Numbered from the stretch's first letter, positions 33,571 to 44,100 are shown. The stretch: DNA of 64,000 nucleotides from Prototheca cutis (GCA_002897115.2 BCIH01000002.1:577400-641399), one strand, 5' to 3'. A program made the numbers and translations. Notes: generated by a model from the sequence alone, not told the origin.

Positions 33571-33917
33571 TGATGGGTCACCATCCGAAACCCCGGTCTG
33601 CTGTTGGAGAATGACTGCAGTGCTGTGGTGCAGAGGCCCATACCTCCTCAAGGGGCCCGACCCCCCCCCCCCTTTGGATGGCCAGCGCGAGACAAGGATG
33701 CCCNCCCCGCCTGCATCGGTCAGCGCACGAGCCGCCAACTTTCTTCTCTTGCACGACCACAATCCAGCAAATCTCTCTCTCCGTCTTGGCTGTGCAAACT
33801 GTGTGTGACTTGGGATATGTACGTAATCGCACGCTGTCACACGGTGCTGGAGGGATGGGGGGAAAAAAAGAATAATGCGAGCAGAAGATCGGTCATGTAT
33901 CAAGGGACACAAATCTG
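33571..33917. other. Convergent intergenic stretch
   Basis: 3' sides of the LMBR1-like gene and the unknown gene that ends at 33918. Nothing coding is seen. Confidence 0.5.
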
Positions 33918-34794
33918 TTATCTCAGCGCATGCTGCAACGGGGAGTACGCTTGAACGTCAATAGCCGAAGGCTCGTGAGAAGCGGGGCCCTTGGAGCGAC
34001 GCCTCGCTGGCGCTGCTTGGGGTGCGGGCACACGATGCTCCATCGCTCGCTGTGCGTATGGCACCAGGGCTTGAGGCATCTGTTTTGTTCGCTGTGGAAA
34101 CACTTGGCACTCCTGGGGCGTGGGTTGCACGGTGCAGACGGACCGCGACTGGGGCAGGGGCTGTGGCAATTCCACGCGGTGTGGCCGACTGGGGTTCTCC
34201 CCCCGGCCAGAAGATGCGAGGAAGGCAGTGGACTTGACGGCCACCCTGCTGGACATGCAGCCCGTGGAATGCATGAGCTCCAGGGAGCGCCTGGGCCCAT
34301 TCTGCATCATGTTCCATGCATAGTCGTACCGAGCCAGCATCTCGCTCTCCGCGACCACTGCCTTGGTCTCCGTTTTCTGCAGCGGCAGGGACGCGAGTTG
34401 TGAGAGAGTGTGTGCATGTGAGATGAGATCAGCACTGCTTTGGTTAGGGCCATCTATGTGGCTGACATCTAGCAAGACCCCTGGCCTCCTCAGGGCACAG
34501 CGTTCACCACACGTCGTGGCAGCTCCGCGACGAACCCCCCCCACCCAACATCCCCCAAAACGTACAAAGTATTTGATGCGGCGCATCACCAAATACGAGT
34601 GCTGGACGGCAGACTGCAGCAGGCCTGCAATGTGGGACGAGCCACCGGCGTGGCTGGCCTGCCGCCGCTGCATGTTCACGGCGCGCCCGACGTACCATGC
34701 AGGGCAAAAATAATGCAACCAGCTCAGCCAGCAACAGCGCCACATCACCCCGGGGGTTGCTGGGCATCACGGATGGCCCGAAAATTTTCACACT
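33918..34794 (-). CDS. 3' exons of an unrecognised gene next to the Fanzor
   Basis: Three phase-0 exons (34720-34794, 34566-34667, 33918-34376) are joined by good splice sites (CTGCAG/AGT; TTT/GTACGT...CTGCAG/AAA). Codon use is GC3-rich in the first two. The protein reads SVKIFGPSVMPSNPRGDVAL, then a helix with LLQSAVQHSYLVMRRIKYF, then KTETKAVVAESEMLARYDY and AWNMMQNGPRRSLELMHSTG, followed by a Pro/Gln/Arg-rich tail to TAA. I do not recognise the family. No ATG exon is visible: upstream in the sense direction lie the hairpins and the Fanzor. Either the 5' exons are beyond the element, or the gene was truncated. Confidence 0.5.
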
Positions 34795-34841
34795 CTGCAG
34801 GGCAATAGGAAGGTGGACCACCGCAATGATGGACCACCTCC

Positions 34842-34957
34842 GGGGCTGTTTTCCCTTCCCGGGGCAACGAGCCCAGGGTTCCTTGCCCCAGAAAGGGAGC
34901 CCCCAGGGTTTCGACCCCCGGGGCTGCTTTCCCTTNCCGGGGAAGGGAAGGAGCCCC
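34842..34957 (-). ncRNA. Candidate Fanzor guide-RNA scaffold (tandem hairpins)
   Basis: In the sense direction of the Fanzor, two related stem-loops follow the TAA stop. The first (34957 to 34920) pairs GGGGCT with AGCCCC and TTCCCTT with AAGGGAA around a 7-base loop. The second (34903 to 34842) pairs GGGGCT/AGCCCC, CCCTT/AAGGG and GGGGCAA/TTGCCCC. Both end with almost the same 3' arm (AAGGGAA, two bases, CAGCCCC), so one is probably a duplicate of the other. TnpB and Fanzor guide RNAs are transcribed from the 3' side of the nuclease gene and are structured, which fits. Direct proof is absent. A transcription or mRNA-stability element is the main alternative. Confidence 0.38.
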
Positions 34958-35004
34958 AGGAGTTCCCACCCCCGTTGGAAGGCTATAACCTCCCAGGATG
35001 GATT

Positions 35005-35651
35005 TTACTGCGGCGCTGGGCGCTGGAAGCGCTCCGGCCGCTTGCCGGTCTTCCGCAGGTGCTNCACGATGTGCCTCATGTTCAGACACGCCATCAAGTC
35101 TCTGTTCCAGAGACGATGCTCGCCGTTCGGGGGGCGGCACTTCTCGTTGGTGCAGCGCAGCAGCCCGTGGCACACCACNTCGGGCGTCTGCTCCCTGCGG
35201 TACGGGCGTGGGTTGGGCACGCGGAGGAACGTCTCCACCGTGCACTCCTCGTGTTTGCAGGCCGGGCAGCGCTTGGAGGTGCGGAACTCGTCGATGAGCA
35301 CGACGTTGAACCCCGCCTTGACCAGCGCCCGCAGCAGCCCCACGTGTGGCATCGGCTCGTGGNAGCGTGCCGNGCCCGGCGAGCAGTCGCCGACGACCAG
35401 CGTCGCGCCGTTCGCAAACTTGCGCAGGCGCGCGATGACCNCNGCGTAGGCCTTTTGCCGGTAAATGTACGCCCAAAGACGGAGCTTCCGGAAGATGGGC
35501 TTGGCATAGTGCTTGCTGAGCGTCGCCTCGACTTGGCCGAACACGCACAGGTACGCCAAGAAGTCCGCCACAGTGCAGGCCTTGTTCCCGTTGGGCGCCT
35601 CGGCGGCCAGGCGCTGCAGGGCCTTCCGCACGCCCTTGGTCATGAGCCTCT
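35005..35651 (-). CDS. Fanzor (eukaryotic TnpB-like RNA-guided nuclease), C-terminal part
   Basis: About 215 residues from the gap edge to TAA at 35005-35007. Order of motifs: KLRLWAYIYRQKAY helix; LVVGDCSPG at the RuvC-II strand (the usual Glu is Gly); GLLRALVKAGFNVVLIDEFR with the alternative Glu; TSKRCPAC...LLRCTNEKC zinc finger; LWNRDLMACLNMRHI with the RuvC-III Asp; then RPERFQR. DEFRTS followed by CxxC, then a cysteine pair and NRD, is diagnostic of Fanzors, the eukaryotic relatives of TnpB that cut DNA guided by an RNA made next to the gene. The N-terminal half, including the RuvC-I Asp, lies in or beyond the assembly gap. Six N bases fall in the frame, with no stop or frameshift seen. 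High GC3 agrees with the host genome, so this is not a recent bacterial contaminant. Confidence 0.9.
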
Positions 35652-36475
35652 NNNNNNNNNNNNNNNNNNNNNNNNNNNNNNNNNNNNNNNNNNNNNNNNN
35701 NNNNNNNNNNNNNNNNNNNNNNNNNNNNNNNNNNNNNNNNNNNNNNNNNNNNNNNNNNNNNNNNNNNNNNNNNNNNNNNNNNNNNNNNNNNNNNNNNNNN
35801 NNNNNNNNNNNNNNNNNNNNNNNNNNNNNNNNNNNNNNNNNNNNNNNNNNNNNNNNNNNNNNNNNNNNNNNNNNNNNNNNNNNNNNNNNNNNNNNNNNNN
35901 NNNNNNNNNNNNNNNNNNNNNNNNNNNNNNNNNNNNNNNNNNNNNNNNNNNNNNNNNNNNNNNNNNNNNNNNNNNNNNNNNNNNNNNNNNNNNNNNNNNN
36001 NNNNNNNNNNNNNNNNNNNNNNNNNNNNNNNNNNNNNNNNNNNNNNNNNNNNNNNNNNNNNNNNNNNNNNNNNNNNNNNNNNNNNNNNNNNNNNNNNNNN
36101 NNNNNNNNNNNNNNNNNNNNNNNNNNNNNNNNNNNNNNNNNNNNNNNNNNNNNNNNNNNNNNNNNNNNNNNNNNNNNNNNNNNNNNNNNNNNNNNNNNNN
36201 NNNNNNNNNNNNNNNNNNNNNNNNNNNNNNNNNNNNNNNNNNNNNNNNNNNNNNNNNNNNNNNNNNNNNNNNNNNNNNNNNNNNNNNNNNNNNNNNNNNN
36301 NNNNNNNNNNNNNNNNNNNNNNNNNNNNNNNNNNNNNNNNNNNNNNNNNNNNNNNNNNNNNNNNNNNNNNNNNNNNNNNNNNNNNNNNNNNNNNNNNNNN
36401 NNNNNNNNNNNNNNNNNNNNNNNNNNNNNNNNNNNNNNNNNNNNNNNNNNNNNNNNNNNNNNNNNNNNNNNNNNN
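35652..36475. other. Assembly gap (824 N)
   Basis: Run of N inside the Fanzor gene. The true length is unknown, so continuity of reading frames across it means nothing. Confidence 0.99.
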
Positions 36476-36533
36476 CGGCCGTAAAGACGCCCTTGAGCAC
36501 CTCCCGCCCGCGGCCCCAAAAGTCGCGGTCCAT
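36476..36533 (-). other. Probable N-terminal Fanzor-side fragment
   Basis: Directly upstream of the gap in the sense direction, an open frame from ATG 36533 reads MDRDFWGRGREVLKGVFTA and runs into the N stretch. Its frame relation to the C-terminal half cannot be judged. It resembles the module at 36703-36837, so both are probably copies of the same element segment. Confidence 0.4.
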
Positions 36534-36702
36534 CGACCTTGCAATCCTGCCTGCTGTAATAATGGGCGATGGATTGGGCAGGCCGGCGTGAGGTCTCCCA
36601 CCTTCGGCACCTTCTGTTGGGGGGCCGTTAGAATGCCAACGCGCACGGGACAGCACCGCCTTCCAGAACGGGAACTCACGAGTTGATGTCGACCTGGCTC
36701 TC

Positions 36703-36837
36703 CTATTCGTCCAGAAGACCGTGGAACCTGCGCTGCCAGATCGCACGCACCGACGCCTTGACGGTCGTCATGGCGTTTTGGTGCGCCTCCCGCCCGCTAC
36801 CCCAAAAGTTGCGGGCCATTCGCTTTGCACCCGTCAT
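36703..36837 (-). pseudogene. Second, truncated copy of the upstream module
   Basis: A 44-codon frame (ATG 36837 to TAG 36703) reads MTGAKRMARNFWGSGREAHQ, then KASVRAIWQRRFHG, then stop. Its first half matches the fragment at 36476-36533 (FWGxGRE, with similar bases on both sides of it). About 50 bases at 36783-36837 align with 36494-36550 at roughly 80% by eye. It is likely a decayed tandem duplicate of the element's 5' part. Confidence 0.4.
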
Positions 36838-37241
36838 TGTAATGGGTGCATGAAATAGATAGGTCAGCGGGGAGTCCCCGTGTGTTGTACCGACTTCCCA
36901 CTGGCCGACCCGCCTCGGGAAACCTGGTGTCGTGCCAGGGTCAATTTCCAGGATTTTCTAAAGCCTCCTTGCACGACCTGTCCTGCTGCCAAGAAGGAGC
37001 CCAGCCCATTCTCTGAGCGATGTGGCCAGGGAATGCGGTCCAACAGGCATTTTGGGAGACAGGCCCTTGCTGTGCAGATGGGAGGCAACGAATCTCGAGA
37101 AGGTTTCATCATTTTCTGCCTTTACTGTAAACCTTGAATCTGTACGAGACGTGATTGGGTTATGTCGGGCCGGGAGCGCGTGGGCATTGGATGTTGCTAC
37201 AGATGCACTTTCAAATACCCCCAAAAATGGGATCTGCGGGA
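36838..37241. other. No gene seen between Fanzor modules and the GIY exon
   Basis: About 400 bases. No splice-consistent exon was found. If an intron links the GIY-type exon to downstream exons, its 5' part would be here. Confidence 0.4.
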
Positions 37242-37541
37242 TCACCTCTTCTTGGGGTACTCGGGCAGACTGATGGCGAACTCGTAGATCCCAGGCCGGG
37301 CTTCGACCTTGCCCCGCTGAGGAGTCTCCGCTACCATCCCCCCGCGCCCATCGGGGACGCCGCGCAGGAAGACGTGCCAATCGCATCGCCTCCAGGTCTT
37401 ACGATACCAGGAGAAAAATCCGGGGCTGCATTTCTCGCGCTGTGGCCTGGACCCACCGCCCATGCCGTTGGCGGTCAGTTGCCGTGCCTCGACCCGCGCC
37501 CGATGCCAACCCACGAGGTAAACCTCCCGCGCGGCGCTCAA
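37242..37541 (-). CDS. Orphan exon with GIY-type motif
   Basis: Open frame of about 99 codons, minus strand. It reads EVYLVGWHRARVEARQ, a Gly-rich piece, FFSWYRKTWRRCDWHVFL and EARPGIYEFAISLPEYPKK. It then meets an AG/GTGATC donor. PGIYEFAI resembles the GIY half of GIY-YIG domains (for example plant Effector-of-Transcription proteins, PGLYELGV), in which a YIG strand should follow on the next exon. No such exon is evident before the Fanzor modules. A start codon is not identified (the frame opens with TTG). It is a partial or broken gene; identity is tentative. Confidence 0.3.
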   Translation of the reverse strand: MSAAREVYLVGWHRARVEARQLTANGMGGGSRPQREKCSPGFFSWYRKTWRRCDWHVFLRGVPDGRGGMVAETPQRGKVEARPGIYEFAISLPEYPKKR

Positions 37542-38168
37542 ATCAATGCTGGATCTAATTTATAATGCATCAGAAGGATTTAGGAAAATATGGGTGGTGC
37601 GTTGTTTGGACGCCCGAGAGTGATGCGCGGTGTGCGGCGAGTAATCTTGCCGAACGCGTGGGCGCGCAAATCTGCAGATGCTGCATTTCCCGATCCTGGT
37701 GGCTCGCCTCTTGAGGCGGCGGCCGGGAGTTTGGGACCCACTGCTCGTGAAGCCAGTGCATCCCCATCTGGAACTGCTTTGCAGAACATCATTTCAAGAG
37801 AATCACGGCCCATGTGCAATGGGAAATGCTCCGTGGACACTGCAAGGGAGTCTTTGCAATGGGAAAAGGAAACAAAAGCAGGTCAGCAAGCCACGTCCGG
37901 TGCTGCCTCCAAGAAGCGCACACACGAGTGCAAGGGTTCTGTTGTTGTTCTACTGACGAGGAATGCAAGCACCAGTCCCTGCATAAACAGAACATACCCC
38001 ATGAGCTCAGAAAGAGTTTGGTGGCTTGTTGTGTGTGTGCGTGAGTGCGTGTGGTGTGGGGGGGTCCATTGAGCAGCGCTTGGGCAGCAGGAGGTGGAAG
38101 TGCCGCCCGCATAGTACTTCCAGCGCCGCGCAATCTTGCACATCCCCTTCCCCCGGAAAAAAAATTGC
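37542..38168. other. Non-coding stretch 3' of BTAF1
   Basis: Open frames exist on both strands, but none has splice partners or family motifs. It probably contains the BTAF1 3' UTR. Confidence 0.4.
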
Positions 38169-41100
38169 TCATTCCTGGGCAAATTCGGCTTCGTACTGCG
38201 CGACAGTCTCCTCGACGTCTGGCAGCTCGGCCAGCAGCCCCGCCAGGCCCGTGGGCTTGCGGCCCTTCGGCGCCCCGGCTGCCGCCTGGCCTTGCGCGGC
38301 AGAGCCCATGAGGTCCAGGGCACGCCCCGCATCCATGCCGCGCAGTGAGGCGTTGTCGGCGTTGACCAGCGCCCCCGCCACGTCCAGCTTGAAGCGCTGC
38401 AGCGACAGCACCTCCTCCTCGATTGTCCCGGACATGAGAAGGCGATAGACATTCACCGTCCGTCGCTGCCCCAGCCGGTGCGCCCGATCCATCGCCTGGT
38501 GGCAGTTTAGTATTTTTGGTGTCGTTGTTGTAAGCAATTCATTTTGATCCCATGCACTATGTATTGTCTCCCCCCTCCCCTCCCAACCACCCCTCAACTG
38601 CCACCACCAACCACCACGCAGCTACCCGTACCTGGAGGTCTTTCATGGGGTTCCAATCGTGCTCTAGGAACACCACGGTGTCGGCGGCGGTAAGATTGAG
38701 CCCCAACCCGCCAACGCTGGTGGTCAGGAGCATGACACCAATGCTGGGATCGGCATTGAAGCGCTGCACCAGGTCAAACCGTCGAGCAGGGTCGACCGAA
38801 CCGTCCAGCCGCAGACTGGCCACGCCTGCGGGCGCCAGCACCGCCCGTTCCACCAAGTCCAGCGTCGCACGAACCTGTGCAAACACCAGGAACCGGTGCC
38901 CGGCGTCCTCGGCCTGCGACATTGCCAGGTCGGTGGCAGATGGCGCTGATTGCTCGGGCCCTTTCCGTCGAGAGTGTCCCGACGCCGGCGGCGCCCCCGG
39001 ACCATTACTCTCGTCATCGTTGTCTTCAGCGAAAGAACCATCACCTGCAGTGCCAGAACCTCCAGTGGCACCACCCAGCACTTCGGCACCGTAGCCGTTG
39101 CCCAAGCCGGCGGCCGAGAGGAGCAACGCCAGCGCCGCCAGCTTTGGCGAAGCCGACAGATCCGTTCCCAGCTGCTGGAGTACCTGCGTTGCAGCGGCCG
39201 CGTCCGGGCATGGGGTGCCAGTTTCGCGAGCCAAGAGCTCGCGATGCGATGAATCGTTGGCATCCAGCGCCAGCGCCGGGTGCGTGCACGCCTTACGCAA
39301 TGCAAACAGGCCCCCCACCGCGCCAGCAGTCGACGGCCTGTTGTCTGTTGGCGCAGTGGTGGTCGACGTGGCACCGGCATCGGCCGTGGCTTCTGGATCG
39401 TCGCCTTGGTCGTCACCACCAACAGCATCAGCTTCTCCCTTGACCTCCTGCTGCGGCTTCAACAGCACGCCTGCCAGGCCATCACCCATAATCAAGCTGA
39501 TGACGGCGCGCTGCAGCCGGGTCGGAGCGCAGGGCATGTCTTGGAGAATCTTGGGCGGCAGGTCTGCCAGCACCGCGCCCTTGGTCCGACGTAGGACAAA
39601 GGGCGTCACCGCGCGGTGCAGGGCGTCCAGAGCTAGCACACCCGATTCGGAGCCCGCCAGCGCCGCGGCCCCTCGAGCACGGGCCGACCTCGCCGCCACT
39701 GCCAGCGCGCGGCCGTATCGCTCGTTAAACGCGCGGCGGCTCCCCAGGAACCCGGGCATCAGCCAGTCGAACAGTGCCCACAACTCACGCACGCTGTTCT
39801 GCACGGGCGTGCCTGTGAGGACCAGGCGGTGCGCGGCGCGGAGGTCCCGCGCCGCCCGAGCCGCGCGCCCCGTCGCCCCCGCCAGCACGTGGCCCTCGTC
39901 CGCCACGGCGTACAACCACTCCACCGCCGCCAGCCGGCTCCGCTCGCTGCGCAGCACGTCGTATGATGCAACGACGACGTCGTATGGCGGTGTCTCATTA
40001 TGTAAGCAGGCTGCCAGTTCAGCCACGACGTCGACACGTGCCGACGACACCGCCAGCACGCGTAAGCCTCTTGCCGTCGGGGGGCGCTGTGTTGTCGTTG
40101 CTGATGTCGTTGTCGTACAAGCAGGAGAGGCGTCGTTGTCGCCCGCCCTCACCTCGGTCTTCACCAGAGCCTTGGAGCCTTCCTCCGGGCGTCCTTCCTC
40201 CGGTGCCATGCCACCACCATCGCCCTGGTCGCTGGGTTCGCGCTTGACCTTGATCCCCGGCTCGGTTGTTGCTCCCTCGACGGCGTCCTTGCAGCTCGGC
40301 TCACATTTGATGGCGCTGTCATCCGCACCACCTTCATCACCTCCAGCGGCACCATCATCAGGGCAGTACTCGCCCAGGGCCTTGTCGATCTCGTGGGGCC
40401 AGTGGCCGACGAGCGTGGCCGGGCAGAGCACGAGCGACGGCCGCGGCGGGCGGTGTTCCCGCGCAGCCGAGGCCCGCTCCTCGCGGGCAGCGGCAGCCAC
40501 CACGGCAATCGTCTGCATCGTCTTGCCCAGGCCCATGTCATCGGCCAGGATGCCGTGCAGCCCGGCCTCGCGCAGGAAAGACAGCCACGCCACGCCCTCC
40601 CGCTGGTACGGCCGCAGTGGTACCAGCAGATGCTCTGCTGCAGTGGAGTCTGGTCGTTCTTCGGCCTTGTCACCAACGTTGTGCGCATGTTGGCGGTTGG
40701 ACAGCAGGCGCACAAGGAAGCGGCGTTCCGACGCGAGGACTTTGATATCTTCAATATCCAGTCCCGGCGGCTCCCGGGCGGTGTCATCCAACCCGCCGAG
40801 CGCGAGGGGCAGCGTGGCCATGACCCCGGCAAAACCCGCGGCAGCCAGGGCCCGGAGCCCCGCGTCCGGGTCGCTCATGCGGCCCAGTAAGAGTCGCGCT
40901 ATAAGGGGCGCCCAGGGCACAAACCGTACACCCAGGCGGGCGACGAGCAGGCGGACCAGCGCCACGGCGCCGCGACAGACTTGCACCGGCGCTGCACTGG
41001 TCAGACCCGCCCTCGCGTGCCGCAGGCATGGACCCAATACAGTAGCAGGGTCCCTGCTCGCCAGTGCCGCCAGCGCCCTTGCTGTCGCGAGCACCACTGC

Positions 41101-44100
41101 ACCATTGGCATCGCCCAGTGCCCTGCACAGCAAGTCGAGCCCGCCGGCGGTGGCCAGTGCTGCCAACGCCCCAGGCGACAGCGCGGGAGCCAGGCACTCG
41201 ACCGTCCGCGCCGCTGCCACCGACGCCGTGCGGGCCGCCAGGAGTGCTGCATTGTCGACGGCCTTTTGTTGGTGATTACTACTGCTGCTGTCACCACCAC
41301 TGGCACCAGCAAGGCCAGCTTCTGTGTTATCCACCAGCGCCCGCAGCGGCGACAGCACGGCGCCCTCGAGCAAAAAGGGCAGCCGGTCAAACAGCGCATC
41401 GCCCAGGCTGTCAGCCAAAGCTTCCAGCGCGGCCTCGCCGCCACGCCGGGTGATTGACTCAGCCGAGGCTCCCGTCGGTGCAGCAGCGCTGCCTGTGCCA
41501 GAAACGCCGGGTGGCATCGCCAGCGAAGCCGGTGCTCCTCGCACAGCCCCCTCGCCGGCATCCAGCGCTGCCACGGCCTCGGGATCCCCCAGGTCTGGCG
41601 GCGCAGCGGCACTGGGTGTGGCCGTCGTATCTCCGCACACAAAGCCCACCAGATTCTTCAGAATCCTGCATGCCGGGCTTGGTATTGGATGCTGGTATCG
41701 ACGGTGGCAGTGGAAGCGGGTTGTTGTGGGCAGGCAGTCAGTCGATGGGTTCCCAGCAAGTCACCTTCCCAAACAGATACGCACAGGCTTGCACACCTAT
41801 CCACCGGGCTGGAGGGCCGGTGAGCGAGGGCGTTCAAGAGTGCTGCGATCCCTTGGGCCGCCACGACACGGTACGAGGCGTTCTCTTCGCGGCGAAGCGC
41901 CGCCATGAGGGGCTGGATATACGGGTTGAGCTTGGGTGCCAGGTGGTCTGACCCAGCCACCACCGCGGCTGCCACCAGCGCAGCGGCCACCGGCAGCGGC
42001 ACGGGGGGTGGAGTGCCACGATCCGGAGTACCACCGCTCGCAGCCGGTCCCGCTGCGGCGGAAGCAGACATGGCCGTGGTCGCAAGCTCCGCCAGCGCGC
42101 CCCGCACGGCCTCCGGGCAACGGAGCGGTGTCGTCGTCGTTCCGGTCCCACCAACGCCACCGTCACCGCCGCCAGCACCAGCGGCCGCCGCCCAACCGCC
42201 ACCTACACCAACAGCCAGCTCGGCCCAGCGCTTGAGTGCCAGCGCTGCCACGAGGCGGTGTGTTGCCCAAGAACCGGTGCAACAGGCCAGCTCCGATGTG
42301 AGGCACGCCACGCAGGCACTCAAGCAGGCGCCGTCCCCGGGCAAGGTTTCAACCAGGACCTCTGGCACTGGTGTGCTCACACCGCCAGCACACTCAACCC
42401 CAAGGCCACAGCGCGTGATCCGGGCAAATGCCGCTCCCAGCGCCACACCGGCCGCACACCGCGCCGCGCCCAGCGCATCGGCGTCGCCGATCGGCACCTG
42501 GGACAAAGGCCCCACACCCAGCCGTACGCCCGGCGCGGCCGTCGCCATGCGCACGAGCTCACTCAGCATTCCCTTTCTTATTCTCGTTGCGCTGAGTGGT
42601 GGCGGCGTCGTCGTCAGAGCCTCAGTACCAGCGTCTGATCGCAGCAGTCCTTCTTCAACACCGCCCTTCTGCCCCACAGCCTCACCGCCCAACAACGCCT
42701 GGCGGACGTCGGCCACGCTCCCGGCGGTCAGGACCTGCACCCACAGAGCCTGCACGCGTGCGGCCAGCGCCGGCGCACGCTCCAACATCAGTCGCGGCGC
42801 CAGCGCCGCCAGCGTGGGAGCGGGATCGGCCGCAGCAGCATCGATCAGCGCGGCAATGCACCGCAGCGCCGAGCCCCGCACGCTCTCCAGCGCATGCGAC
42901 AGAAAGGGCAGTGCTAAAGGAAGCACTGATGATGGGGATGCATTGTCGATTCCTGGTTGTCGTTTGCCATCGCCTGATTGTGATTGCACTGCCGCCACAG
43001 CTGCAGTCCTCCCCATCGCGATTCCACTGACTGACACGACATGCAGTGCGCGGAGCAGGCGCAGTAGGGGCCCCGCCGCGGGGCTCAGTGCATCCAGCCC
43101 ACTTAACAAGTGGGCCGCCAGTGCATAGGCCTCCCGTAGCTGGGCCTCGTCGAGGTCGCTCACCAGCAGCTCCAACACGCCTGCCGCCACGCCCTTGACA
43201 TCATCGTCGCGATCCTACATAGAATATTGTTGGGGTGTGTGTGTGCGCGCGTGCGCGTGCGCGTGCGAGAGAGAGGGGGGAGAGTAGAATACTTTTGCAT
43301 GTGGGGGGGGGGGGCACTGCTGGGTTAAGATCGTTCGATGTATAGTGACGGAATCAATTTCCTGCACACATACCCTTTCAAACCCTGCCTTCCACGCACG
43401 AATGCACCAGAAACAGGCGATCACACCAAACAACCCTCTCTCACCACCACACCCAAATCACCCACCTGCATCCCCGAAAGCACGGCCGGCAGCACCTCGA
43501 CGCACAGTTTCCGCTTGGCTTCCGCGCTCAGGCAGCACTCTGCCGTCCACAGCGCGGCAGATGCACTGGCCGACGACGTGGTGTCTGCAAACTTGGACTG
43601 CTCTGTTGTGATGGTGCCACCTGTGGCATCATCGACTGTCGCCTCCTCACCATCATCGCCAGCTGCGTCAATCAGAGTCCGAGGACCTCCATCACCCTGC
43701 TCGACCACCACCGTCATTGTCTCCCCTCTTAAAATGCCGGCAAGGACGCAGCGCATGCCCAGCAGCCCTCCGTGCCTAGCTTGCCAGACGCCGCACCCCG
43801 CCAGCCCGGCGAGTGCACGGAGCAGGTCTTCGCGCTGGCGAGAACCCAGCGCCGGCGATAAAGCCCCGAGAGCCTGGGCTGCCGTCTCGCGTGTAGGACC
43901 GACCGCGCCGTCTCCGACAAAATCGGAAAATCTGTCCAGGGCCAGCAACGCCACAAGACCGCAAGCCGCGCCGTCCAGCCAGGCCCGACGCTGACTCAGC
44001 GCCGCCGCCGCATCGGATCGATTCAGATCCCGACGCAGAGGCGGGGGTGTGGCCGCGCCACCGCCCGGCGCTGCCCAGCCTGCGGGGCCGGACACGGGCG

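Noticed and set aside
34842..34957. CRISPR array
   Set aside because: Only two diverged units, with internal hairpins and a 16-base spacer. No repeat-spacer regularity. No array is seen anywhere in the window.
35005..36533. Bacterial IS200/IS605 TnpB contamination
   Set aside because: The DEFRTS-type motif and missing RuvC-II Glu are of the eukaryotic Fanzor kind. The flanks are spliced algal genes, and base composition matches the host.
34745..36679. Very long open frame spanning the N gap on the minus strand
   Set aside because: Most of it is N translated as X. The frame in the sequenced 3' part is not the Fanzor frame and has no motif. It is an artefact.
39098..41275. 725-residue open frame on the plus strand
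   Set aside because: Antisense shadow of BTAF1; Ala/Ser/Arg-rich without domains.
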